A DNA stretch of 64,000 nucleotides, from NCBI GenBank assembly GCA_037576215.1, contig JBANDB010000014.1, positions 1,054,001 through 1,118,000 of the forward strand. Direction: 5' to 3'. The translations under genes were made by a program, and so were the position numbers. Positions 37,393 through 49,167 of the stretch are shown here, in pieces (the stretch's first letter is position 1; each line of letters opens with the position of its first letter). The notes beneath the pieces are model-generated. The model had not been told where the DNA came from and did not search any database. It saw nothing but the letters and a program-made list of their open reading frames with translations. Source of the stretch: Armillaria gallica (Eukaryota > Basidiomycota > Agaricomycetes > Agaricales > Physalacriaceae).

Positions 37393-40043
37393 TCAATGCA
37401 GCGCCCCCAGCGGATCTTGCAGTACTTCTGACGTCTTATCTCGTCGGCCGTCAGATGCCGATCTTGGTATTGTCGTAGAAGTGGGGGGTGGAGGCCGAGG
37501 TAATAACGTCTCAGGTAAGGATGTAGGCGACGAGAAGTTTGACCGGGTATAGTTCCAAGGTGCTAGCCGGGCAGAGCTGGTATTCTGGCTCAAAGATGAC
37601 GACATACGTCCAGCTGGCGGCGTATTGGCAATCGGCAAAGAGCGCGACCCTTTACCTCTCGCAGGGTTGGGTTTCACCGGGGTAGGTATCTTTGGCTGAA
37701 GAACCTCAACCACATCAGCCTGCTTCGCCTTTTCCCGCTTCCGTTTTGCATTCTCTTCTTCGCTGTACAGCCTCTCCTCCTCAATGTCATCCGTCGATTG
37801 ACTGATCAGAATGTCTCTAACATACGAAAGGGACTCGATGGCCTGCCGTCGTTGCTTTCGTAGGTGCTCTGCATTTGCCTGATCTTCATCCTGAAGTAGG
37901 ACATCGACGATCCATCCCAAGGAATCACCGAGTCTTTTGTTCATGGCATGAAGGTCGGATAATTCCTTTTCCATCTCGAGCCGAGAACGATGTTCCCAAG
38001 GTGGCTGTTCTCCTATATTCTCATCAGTCATTTGGTATGCATTGGCTGGCGCGCGCATGAGCGATGAGGCAAGTTCAGGGATGTTGCGCTTGTATACATG
38101 AGTATTCAGAACGGATGGTGTAACGGGTAGATATGCCTTACCTTTAATTCCGACACAGCACTCATTAAAGTCTTATTAATACCCAAGCTTTCGCCTCGTT
38201 CTAAGATTCCACGAGCAAGCATCTCGGAAAACCCTAAACTTTGAGACGATTGTTGTCGGGCGTGCCCTTGAACCGCGTTACTGCTCCCAGAAGCCGCCGG
38301 AGTTGAAAGTGGTCTATTTCGAGCAAGTGGTGCAGACCGCCTGCGAGGAGCAGGTGGAGTTTCTGGTACGTCCATCGATATGTTCAATAGATTGCGATTT
38401 TCAGATACCAGTAGAACCCCCGTTGAAGGTGTTGGCGACATTTGTAAAGCCAGCGCCTGCCGTACTAGCAGGCTTGTTGGATGCACCGGGGAGCCATATT
38501 CGAATGAGCGTGGCACTGACGGGTAGCGCAATAGGACAGTGAGCTGGGTGGAATAATCGGATGGCAATACTGTCATATATCGTTGTCAGCGAGAAAACAC
38601 AAAGTACAGCAAACTCACATTCATTGCGGATACGTATTAGCATTGCAACGCAGATCCATGGAGCCAGATCAAAGGATGGATCACACGCGAAAAGTGCATC
38701 CCATAATTTCATTGCATCTGGGAGACTAAATTCCCGAGTAAACAAAAGTCTCAGCCATCGACTGCCAGAGGACTGTGCTATGAATATTCAAAGATTTTGA
38801 GATGATTGACCTGAGCTTACATTCCGTAAATTTGGGGCTCTATGCCGGTTGTTTGGAGTCGCTGCCATAGTTGTGGGTCCGTTGTCCGTAGGAAGTTGGC
38901 CTGTATGTTGTTGCACGTCTGAACAATGGGTGGTACGTAAGGCTTTAAATCGACGGGACCTCCGGGAATATGCAAATGAACATGAGAGGGTAGCGCAGAT
39001 CGTCCTTTTGCGTCGAGGAGGGGCTCCCGCCACTCATACCATTGAGAGGCAGATTCCATGACTGCGTTGAAGAGACACCAAGCATCGGCTGCAGCCCAAG
39101 GTTTAGAACACATTTCCTGTACTTTGAAATCGTGAACATATTCTTGGTCGTCTTCGGATATCGAATCATATTCGACAGCGTAATATAGCGGTGCCAGCAG
39201 CTCATGCATACCTCAACACAACAGTCAGGCAGAACGGTGCAAGCATTCAAGCTGAAGTCACCTTGCCGATAGCCTATGGTGGGATGCATGACGGAGTAAA
39301 TAAAAAGGATGTTAGTTAGTTGGGCTTGCACATCAGGCAGTCGGAAAAAATCAATGTCGGGAAACCTAACCACCGTCTCAGTTACGCAGGTATCGAGTAT
39401 AGTCACGACTCACGTTCGCTCAACGTCTTGTAGAATCGTTTTCCGCAGTTCAACGGAAGCAAACCATTCAGTCCAAGGATTCTGTCATGTCATTTGAGGA
39501 TGTTAGCAAAGAATCAAGCACGCATAACGTACCTCTGTATGTAAACTCAGAGGATTGTTCCTGTCGAGGTTGACTTCCAGTCTAGATTCACGTTTTGGCG
39601 ATGGCAATGACCCTGGTACGACGAATCCGTCTTCGTAGCTTCCATCCGGTGCTCGCATCTTCTCCAGTAACAACGCCGCATACTGCTTTCGAGTATCGCC
39701 CAAAGAATCAAGCAATGGAGAGGAATCAGCCTCTACTAAAGCTTTGAGGGGTTCGCTTTGTACGAGGAAGAGCTATTATGCAGGTGAGGCAGATTGCTGA
39801 TGAAGATGGATCCACGCGCACCTTCCATGCAATGCTCCGCCCAGGAATCTCCAGGACATCGTCAGAGAAAGGAAATAAACGGTCCGCTAAAGATGCATCC
39901 TTAATCTTCGCAAGAGAGGTGCCGGAGCGAAACAGATTATGGAACGCCTTTCTGCAGTGCTGTGGTCACCACGAAGACATTCCATCGAGAGAATAAAGAT
40001 TTACGGACTCCACTGATTCAATTCTTGCTCTCGCAGTGGTCAT
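37393..40043 (-). CDS. TBC1D5-like Rab GTPase-activating protein
   Basis: TBC1D5 proteins inactivate Rab7-type GTPases, with roles in retromer and autophagy traffic. The first exon (MTTARARIESVES) is joined across an intron to KAFHNLFRSGTSLAKIKDAS. Then come GRSIAWKLFLVQSEPLKALV, RKQYAALLLEKMRAPDGSYE, NPLSLHTE, ETVVRFPDIDFFRLPDVQAQ (arginine-finger region), LTNILFIYSVMHPTIGYRQG (glutamine finger: YRQG), MHELLAPLYYAVEYDSISED, AADAWCLFNAVMES, PQIYG, LLFTREFSLPDAMKLWDALF and DLAPWICVAMLIRIRNE. The C-terminal third is Ser/Pro-rich with a coiled coil (ENAKRKREKAKQADVVEVLQ). Many introns are needed; some small exons are inferred. Confidence 0.88.
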
Positions 40044-40381
40044 GCCTGCGACCTCCGGCTTCGCAGATGTATTCGACAAGAGGAACTTGCGGGATGTATT
40101 TACTACTGTTGTCTGACGTAAGTACAGTCGACATAAGCAAGACATTTAACGAAAGTAAAATTCCCTTTACACCAAAACGATTAGTACGACTACAACAAAG
40201 ATTAAAAATATAAAAATATAACAGCTACATAGCAAAGAGATAGCATGGTTTTGACCGACATGATTAAAAGTAAAATAGTAGAGGTGATCCACAGAATTGA
40301 GACAAAAATACAGTAGCTAAGTGCACATAAGCAACAGAGAGATATAACGATGTAAATGTTCTGAAATCACACCAGAAACAA
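40044..40381. other. Intergenic region between TBC1D5-like and PriB-like genes
   Basis: The 338-bp space between two minus-strand genes is AT-rich, with runs such as ATAAAAATATAAC near 40203-40222 that could serve as a TATA region for the TBC1D5-like gene. I see no coding potential in it. Confidence 0.4.
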
Positions 40382-43306
40382 TCAATGTCTCCAGCCTGGG
40401 CTAAACTGGGACCAGTTACTGTAAAGCGCAGTGTCTTGCGTTGCCCATGGCCCACTCCAGGAAGGCCAAGTCTCCGTGTCATATGTCGTCGTAGGAACAT
40501 CTTGGGATACGGCCCTCACTGACATGGGAAGCTGCAGATCAGCATCAATCGAGTGTGACGAAATTCGATGGGCCATACCAAAGTTGTTCAAACTAAAATC
40601 CATATCCGCTTCGCGGGTACGACGAGGTATGCCGTCACTTGACTCCGCATTAGCGCTTGGAGGGGAATCTGAATAACGGATATCGGGCCAAGAAAATTCA
40701 TTCGGCGGCGGCACCTGAAAATCCCCGCCGCCAAAGGATGAGGAGTTTAAATTATCACCGGATTCGGTGTAGCGAAGGTGGGGTACGTTTTTTGCCATTA
40801 ATTTGGCTAAGAAACGAGAGTATAAAGCAGGAGCATGGCGATCATCCAGGGCCACTTTATCAGATGCTAGTACTCTGATGAGTTTATTGACGCTGTATAT
40901 GATTTCCTCTTGAACTTCTTGTGATAGAAGCGACAAAAATTTGGCTCTCAGAAGCTAAAACCCCGGAGCCATCAGAAGAGAAGTAGCGATAGATACGGAA
41001 CCCTTACATTAACCAAGTAAGCGGCTGCAAAAGAAACATAAACGAAGTTGGCTTCCATCGCGTAGCGCAGATGTCCAGTAGGATAAAGCCGTTCCACTGT
41101 AATCTGAATGACAGATCTTGCAGCATCGATGGACCGTGTGAGCACCTCGGAGTCTCGAGAGAGTCCGGATTTTGCAGCGTGTTGAAAGGCGACGGCCAGG
41201 ACCACCAATCTCAGGTACGCGGTAATCCTGAATATCGCTCAGCGTGCGAAAAAGGGGTAAAAAAAATTGAATCATACATATGCGTAGTGCTCCCACGATA
41301 CGCGCAGATCTGGAGGGCTAGCACTCGTAAGGTTGAATAGTCATTGAATATCAAGTAGGTGACAGACTTACGATTATAACTGTACTCTTCGTCGTATCGA
41401 CTAACCCAAAGTTGCAGTTCTCGGTCGAGACGTTCTTCCGTCTCTATGGCCGCTGCAACGATATCGAAGCCCTGTATAAAATTGAAATGAAATGCTTGAC
41501 TCAGAATGCATGGACTACCTACATCGCGGATTCGTTGTCGTAGATTTCCTTCACCAATGCATTTACGCCATTGAGCCATGATTACAATTATTTGCACGTA
41601 AGCGCAAAGGTGCACATCAAAGGGCAAATTCTTGCGTGAAGCTTTGTACCAGCCTTCAGAGTGCACCGCCATATGATCATCTAAACTGATCATTGGTATT
41701 TTCCCAAACTGTATTGCGTGTGAGGCGTCAGCGCAGTAGCAATTAAGCCTGACAATAGCCACGTCATTCAACGAACACAAGCACTGGCAAAAAATGCTTA
41801 CCATGTTCTGGTTCTGTCCATAGCCTCGCGCTCGCTACACTGCGGCGGCGGCGGCTTATTAAGTCCTAATTCTAAGGCCATGCTATAACCAACTCTGAGA
41901 GACCGAACTTCGACTCGAAGGCCTGGAGCATACCGTATAGCTACACCCATCAAAACCCATCGGCGATCTTCTTCCCACTTCTTCCTAGGAGCAGCATAAA
42001 CAGCCATTATGAGGTAGGCTTGACATATATCGACACTCTTAATGCCATCCACTAAAGCCTTTCCGGCTGCGTCGCGCGCGAAATCTAGAGCTTGGTAATA
42101 GAGCTCTGGCTGCAAGTGGTAATACCGAGACGCGGTAGCACATACTGTTAGCGATCTTTAGGATGATTGTCAGAGGTAGAACAAAAGGTTACGCACTAAC
42201 GGTAAAAAGAAATGGGCTAGCCCATATTAGCGATTCGGGAGTATGAAGTTCGGGGTCGAGAATAGAGAAAAAGGGCTAATCAAAAAGCAGATAAGTACTA
42301 TAACTGCTATCGAGAAGCAGAACAAACATTAATTCTTTCAAAAAAGCTAGGAAACATTCAGCACATGAACGCATACTCTATGCGGATAAACAACGCACAG
42401 GTTGAAAAGCGTCCGAATGTCATCCGATGTAAGGGAACAGTACTTCACAATGTCGGGAGGTATTGAGTGACCGATGTCGTGTTTCTGTTCATGCACTTAA
42501 ATTGGATGCTAATTTAGAGCCTAAATATCCTTCTGTAAAGACCGAATCTTACCTGGGGAAAAGGATTGTATGATATGTTCGGTCGGACTATCGCCGCCAA
42601 AAGATAATTCGAATCTATCCGGGCGATGGGTATACTTGGAAGCAACTGAGGCATGTTCAATAATGTTTGAAAAAGTGTAATCGTGCGATGAACCTACCGC
42701 CGAGGTCAGACGTGGGGTTTCCTGCCAGGTATTCCAAATGCGCCCGTGACATTCGATCCCGGATTTTGTTGTCAGCTTTGAGTTTGTCGAACTGCAGAAG
42801 TAAAGCCTGTATTTGGTGATCTTGGCTGATTGCCCTCGTCTGCAGATCTTCGTGGGTACTGTGTTGCCGTAGGTAAACAAGTATCAGACATGAAAAACAG
42901 CAGCGTACGGGGCAGGTTTCCGCTTCTTGCGGGTTCGGGGGACACACTCATAGTTCCCGGCTTGACACCTTTGACAAGCTCTTTCGCCCGGGTTGAATTC
43001 ACAGCGAACCTAATTGTATACTTTAAGCAACTAATTGAGAACCAAAAATTGGTGCAGACCTTCAATGACTTGCAATGAACACATGCACCGGATCTGGGGA
43101 ATGGAATAAGTGAAAAGTCGCGCTGCCGTATTAGAAGCGTACGCTTTGTTGAAGGTTACGCGAGAATTTCGACGAGATGATTCAGCCTCTGGCGCCTGCT
43201 CGTCAGAGTCCTCGCTACGCTCGCGACCAAAGAAATGGAGGAGAGTATCATCGTGAACCGGAGAAATATTTGTGTTCAGAAAGTCTGGGGCGCCTTCCGT
43301 CTTCAT
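40382..43306 (-). CDS. Zn2Cys6 transcription factor, PriB-like
   Basis: A fungal zinc cluster regulator. The leader MKTEGAPDFLNTNISPVHDD is followed, across two introns, by the six-cysteine motif ACVHCKSLKVRCEFNPGERA then CQRCQAGNYECVPRTRKKRK; this sequence and the next helix (THEDLQTRAISQDHQIQALL) resemble PriB of shiitake. The middle domain reads HDIGHSIPPDIVKYC, FFSILDPELHTPESLIWASP and ATASRYYHLQPELYYQALDF. The fungal transcription factor domain has RRWVLMGVAIRMALELGLNK, then REAMDRTRTWLNCYCADASH. The C-terminus (PPPNEFSWPDIRYSDSPPSA) is low-complexity. Ten or more introns are needed. Targets are unknown; PriB is expressed around fruiting, but no such role is shown here. Confidence 0.88.
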
Positions 43307-46300
43307 TAGTAGGAACGGTGGGTATGATGGAAAGAGACGACATCGCGCAAACGGCGTTATATGCCGATTGAATGGGAAAGAAGCAGTTGCCCTTTCGGGC
43401 GGCTTCGTCCGGGCATCATTCACGTGTTGTTTATGTACAAATTGATGCAATTGATAACCGAACGGCATTTTCGGCAACTTGTACTTAAACCGCATTCGCC
43501 TTGACAGCAAGTTCCATGCTTCAGTCCAGTATCTGAAGTAAGAAAAACTCTCACACTTTCAGGTGTCTATACAAATGTCAATCTCAACAGAATCCTCGGT
43601 GTGACGGTATCACTACTGATCTTATACCCAAACTATTGGGCCTCGTTAGTTCCCTGTGAATTCCGTAGTAGAACCCCGAGCTTCACGGCTGATGGCAGAT
43701 TTGGAATGTGTTGAGTTCAGGCAATACGCTCATCGTGTAGCTCATTAGGACGTCACATTTGCATTGGAAGAAGTCGTAGCGAGAACTTCTTTATCGAACC
43801 CAATCCCTGAATATGTGTTCATGGAAGATGCTTGCAGGGGAGGAAGACAAAATTGAAGGCATCGACTACCTTTGTCAGCAACTTATCAATACTCCGATGC
43901 TCTCGAACAAGAAAGACCGAGCCTGGCTTTTGAGTCGTCATCCACTTCGTAATGAATCAATCAAGGTCCACCAACTATTTCTGCACAAAGGCTGTAGGTA
44001 AGTAACTTTTATCGTAACACAAGGTGTAACACCACTCGTCTGGCAATTGTGAAGTCAGCGGTGGAGAAACGGCGTAGCCCGTGTGAGTAGATCGTTCCTC
44101 AAACGCAGTTCAGTTCCCGTTTTCTTCATAATCAGATCCAGTGGCGCTAAAAAATAACCTCATAGAAAAATAAACTTATTGGCTCAATGCAGGACTCGTT
44201 ACCGCATGTCAACCTTATCGCCATAACACGCGTTTACCGGATCCATCGACATTGAGAGCCATCCTCGTTTGTCCTTCCGGCCCGGAGTGCCGACAATACA
44301 TTTAACTTCGCTCAACTTATTCAACTCTTTCAGAGTCCTGCGGAGTGGCAAGAAATGGTATTCAATGTAAAAGGCTCCATGAATCGCTGAATAGAGAAAC
44401 GTCCGCCTGGATGCGGTCCGATTTCGGGGTGATGTGATCAACTGGGAGCGACTCGGTTGTGACATGATCAGGTCATGCTCGGAGTGGGGGACCGGATGCT
44501 TGGCTTAGGCTACGCTCAACCAATGAACTGGTCTTCGAATCAATGCAACATCTCAGCAGTAGGTGCACGTTTTTTTGTCGAAGAACCGCAACAGATCAGC
44601 TGCTTAATTGAATACGTCCGTGTTCAGGTTTTTAGCCGTTCGCTCGACTCGACGAATTCTCCGTATAATGATGACCGTCAAAATGCTAATAGTCTCGACT
44701 TTACTTCCCTGGCCGGATCCTACGTCATTTTGTGGATACTTCGCGGGTACTAGCAGTGCCTTGTAGTGCCTGGTGGACATCATTGTCAACTTGGAGGCTA
44801 TTGATCGCGGGAAACGTTCGCTTCCCAATACAGCTATACGTGAGTTAGGTGTGGAAGATGAAATTGGCGGAGCCGTCCTGGGAATACGAGCATGATTTTC
44901 TTGGAATGACGATCGATATCAATGCGCAGTTTCATCGTCCTGGCTGGCTACAATCGGACCTTATTTACCTGGCCCCACTTTAATAGCGACGCACCTCATG
45001 TGAGTAGCCTGTCAATTTCGTATTCTTAGAGTGTCCCTTCGCACAGTTCAATAACACAAAGCTCATCCACACTGCCAAGTGAGACGTACGTACTCTTCCC
45101 ACATACTGTGATCGACGTATTTCTCCGCTCTGAGGTCCAGCAACCTAGACTGGCGACCTGAATCTTCCCTGTTTAGAAGTCATCTTGTTTTACAGGCGTC
45201 TTTCGTTCATCGCCTTATTCAACAATTCAATTCCTGATGTCAGTTTCTTTGGCGTGTGCTGTGCTCCATGTTCACGGTTCTCACGCAGGCGATCGTTCTG
45301 ATGGCCCATTTTCATGCGGACGCTGACGACTCTATTGCCTTCTAGTGGGTTGTCGAAAGTGCCTCCCGAAAGTGTTCCGCGCATCAAATTTTCGCATCCG
45401 CTGACCTACTTGGGTATGTACACCGGTAATAATTCTGGAGATGCCCCGCGATATTGACAAACTTCTCCTGACAACCTTCGGACCCCGACCCTGCCAGCCT
45501 AAAGGCACGACCAAAACGTTATCTGCCCCTGCTTCTAGTGCGTCTTGAGTACCACTGATGCGTTTCATATGGTAACGTTATTTCTGTTGTTACAAAAATT
45601 CTGCCTTTAAAGCCCATAAGGTCAGTGGAGGACTGGTAATTGGCGCGCTAATACACATGGTTTTTATTGTTTCTCTGCCCTCGCTATCGATCTGGCGTGA
45701 TATCGAAGCTTCGCGCTTTGTGTGCGCTCTATACCATGATGCCCTCATTTCATTAGAACGATCCAAATACTTCGAATGCACAGCGGGGGATATCAACTCC
45801 AGTATTGAATTATGTTTACCGAGGAACATTGGGTCCGTTTTTTTTTCATCATCCCATGTGCTGTCGGCCCGATATTCAAGTGTTGGACACCGGTGCATAT
45901 AACTCCCCGCGTTCGGACCCTTTGCTTTCAATAGGGCGTTTAGCTCTACCATCAGTAGCGAACGTTGGGCATAAATAGCAACGACATTCGACTCTTCTTG
46001 GCGCCTGAATGAGTAGAGGTCTGGCATGGCATGACAGGTCTCGTCACAGCTCATGTACGTACTATGACGTCTCTGATTCTAAGCAGAGCTATGTCCTTTT
46101 CTTCGGCAATGAGCTGATGATGAATTTACCTTAGGTCTTCTGTCAATCCTCTCGAAGATCATTGACGGAAAGCCTCGGGCCGTGACCGGTGAGCCTTGAT
46201 TGGTGCGTGCTAGATGGCGTTGAAGAAGGCAATGAAAACTAGAACCTTTAAATTTTATGATACATCGCCTGGCTACTCCTTTTCATTCTATGAATACAGG

Positions 46301-49167
46301 AGGACGCATCTTGTGTAAGCCTAATCATGACGGACTCATGTGGTGGCATGTGAACTCGGACAGGAAGATACGCTAGAGGGAGATTGTCATCTGCGTTACA
46401 TAAATCCTCATTCTGACACCCTGGATTCTGGTAACCCTTCAAGTTGGTATCCACGAATTGCTTCACATTTTCCACTTCCTTTCAACAGATATAATATCTA
46501 CTTCTTTCCGCTGTCGTTGGAACGCATCTGCCTCTACCATGGTAGAGTTTGTCTTGCACGCAGTCTCACGAATCATTATGCGACTTGTTTGTTCTGTTAT
46601 CCTTTCTAGGATGCTATTGCGGTTATTGAATTATTGGATTATTTCCAACGAGATTTCGATTTCCCGGCTTACTTTATCCGCGTCCTATTTTGGCTACCTC
46701 GGTAACTCTTTCTCACTCGAAATCATCTCTACTTAATTCAAATATGGGTCTCTCTGGCCACAAGGATCTCTTTCTGGGTTTTACGGTAGGCAAAGGGGAT
46801 AGTGGGTCATCCTTGAGACAAAGTTCTCTCCACAACCCTCACTAAGAATATTCGTGTGATGGCCGCTTGCTTGGAAATCAAACCACCAATAGAATGGTCA
46901 TGCAGACGCTTCCCCGTGGTCTGACCTGCTTCTCAGAGGCTGCCAATGTGCCATGCTAATTCGGTTTTGAACTTTGCTTATACTTTTTTGCCGGGGCCCG
47001 GATTGAATGGACGGTTCACGTCGCGAGCGATCATTCCAAGGTGTGTTCAAACAAAAACTCCTTCTTTCCAATAGAACTATATTAAGGACCATGCGCATCA
47101 GGGATATTCAGAGACAGCCTAACTTTCGGACCATGCATAAACGCGCGAAATTTGGAAGACGATGACAACTTGAGCGCTTCAGCACTCTTCTTTCTCGGAT
47201 TCCTCGGAGCCTTGCCAGTCAGAGCCTATCTGAGGATCAAAGATAATACTACCGTGAAAATTTTCTCAACAGTTCTGAACCTTTGTTCTCCATCTGGGAG
47301 TAGCTTAATATCTCATTCAAATGCCGAGTTGACCATGATGTGTCAGCTCCGGGTAGGCAGTAGTGTAGCAGTGTCCCGGCAGGAGTGCTGAAGTTCAAGA
47401 AGTTTGTTTAGTCGACGGCCATCATCGGTGTTTCCGTGAATTGCATGATTTTCATGCAGGAGCTGTTTCAGGTTTTTCTTAACATTTATCGAACCATCCT
47501 GGCGAGAAGTGAAACATGAAACAAGCACACTCTGACCGATCGTACAATCCACGCTGACGCTAGCAGTTGCTCAAGACGTCAATGTCCGCCTCGGAACCAG
47601 GAGAAGGGGGTTTCTACGTAATTCGACGGTGACTGGGTTCTAATATTTTATTTAGTGCCCAAAATGCCATCATCATCTCGGGATTCCTTAACATTGTTCA
47701 ATGAGGCTTAATGTTCATTTCTCTGTCAGGCAATGAGTCCTTCCTGGTGTGACGGTATCTACCAATAAAACATCAGTATTTTCGTTCTTTGGGCCGGAGG
47801 AATACTGCACCGAACCACGCCGGAGTTTCATGACCAGAAGATGTTTGTGTCAAGCATATAGACAAAGGCTAGACCTTTTACGCGCAACTATATCATGAGA
47901 TAGCATCAACCGCGTGATTGCCACGAACTTCACCGATATACGCCCTCTGCCAAAGAAGCGGGAAAATTGTACTTTCTGATAATTCACTTCCTGCAGGCAG
48001 CAGTGGGATTCTGCAGCATAGTTTTGAGAATAGGAAACACGTATCACAATCGCCACCCCTCTGTCCTCTTTACTATTTCTGGACAAGAAAGGAAAAAACT
48101 ATCTGTAGAGAGGCATACAAGCATAGAGAGTTTTGCCACCAACACACCTCGAATTAAACTATATCACAGCACCGAAGAGATGAAGTACTAACTATCTAGA
48201 AGTCGGAACAACTAACCTGAGGACCATCAAACAACATTATGGAGTTTCTTATCTTACAATCATGCTTGTCTCGCTAAATGTGAAATAGTTGGAAACTGCA
48301 GCAACTGCATCACAAGCCTCTGTGGTGAATATGAACTCAAGTCCTCCTAATTCGCGAAGGTCCGTGGGAAATATGGCGCACTCCACAAGGATCGTGTTCC
48401 GGCCCGGCGAAAGACGTATTTGCAATTTCGGCGACTTTGTTCACTGGAGTCTGCCTTTCAGAATTTCTCTCGCGGCCGTTGGGAAACGTTTCTTCTCCAT
48501 CTCTTCGCCTGCACTTGATCGCCACAGCTCCGTTCGCTCTTCCCGCACCTATCTTCTTCTCTGGAACGCTTGAAGAATTTGAAACTGCTGGCAATTCTCG
48601 AAAGAGCTTTGTCCCACTATCGATATCGAACGGCCGCTATCCTCTGTAGCTGCATACACAGGTCCCGGGCCGCTGCTACATGCTCCTTGTCTTCGCTCTA
48701 TCAGCAGGTCTATCGTCAGACACACGTTCACGTCATATTCCTCTTTTTAATTCTGCCAGTGTGTCCTGTAAATGCTGTCGCCTCGTGTGTTTGCTCCCGG
48801 TCAATCTGGACCTGACCGCATGTATTCGATGTAACATGGGAATTCACCGAATCTCGAAACTTAAGTTCTCCATATCTACATATGAGAAATAACCCAAAAG
48901 CTGTTGTGTCGACTGAGGCCTCTTCGCAAGCTACCCCACTAAAACGGTTTTGCTCTCCATTTTTTTCCTTCACACTTGCTCAGTCTAAAGTACATGTAAT
49001 AGAACGCCCGAGTGGCGGACGAACGTGCGCCTTCTGTCTCTAGATCAGCTTCTCATACTGATCAGCTGAGGGCGATAAGGAGGGGCACAGGCGTCGTTGC
49101 CAGTATGGCCTTGAGGATAAAAGGAACGCGTTGTAACCAGGCTGCTGCTACTAAACGAGGCATTGGT
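43307..49167. other. Large gene-free or degenerate region (about 5.9 kb)
   Basis: I found no gene I can support here, unlike the rest of the window, where genes sit 100-400 bp apart. Open frames are all short; the longest is a 154-residue minus-strand frame at 45590-46054 starting MSCDETCHAMPDLYSFRRQE, with no recognisable domain. No transposase, integrase or reverse transcriptase motif was visible. A shared 14-mer, GGTGTGACGGTATC, occurs near 43597 and 47747, but the flanks do not align, so it is not an LTR pair. Possible contents are a decayed mobile element, a long noncoding transcript or an unrecognised multi-exon gene. Confidence 0.5.

Noticed and set aside
45590..46054. A 154-residue open frame on the minus strand as a gene.
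   Set aside because: No recognisable domain, no convincing introns or promoter, and similar short frames occur nearby in other frames.
43597..47765. Shared 14-mer GGTGTGACGGTATC about 4.15 kb apart, as possible LTRs.
   Set aside because: The sequences on both sides do not align and no retroelement domains lie between them; chance sharing is plausible.
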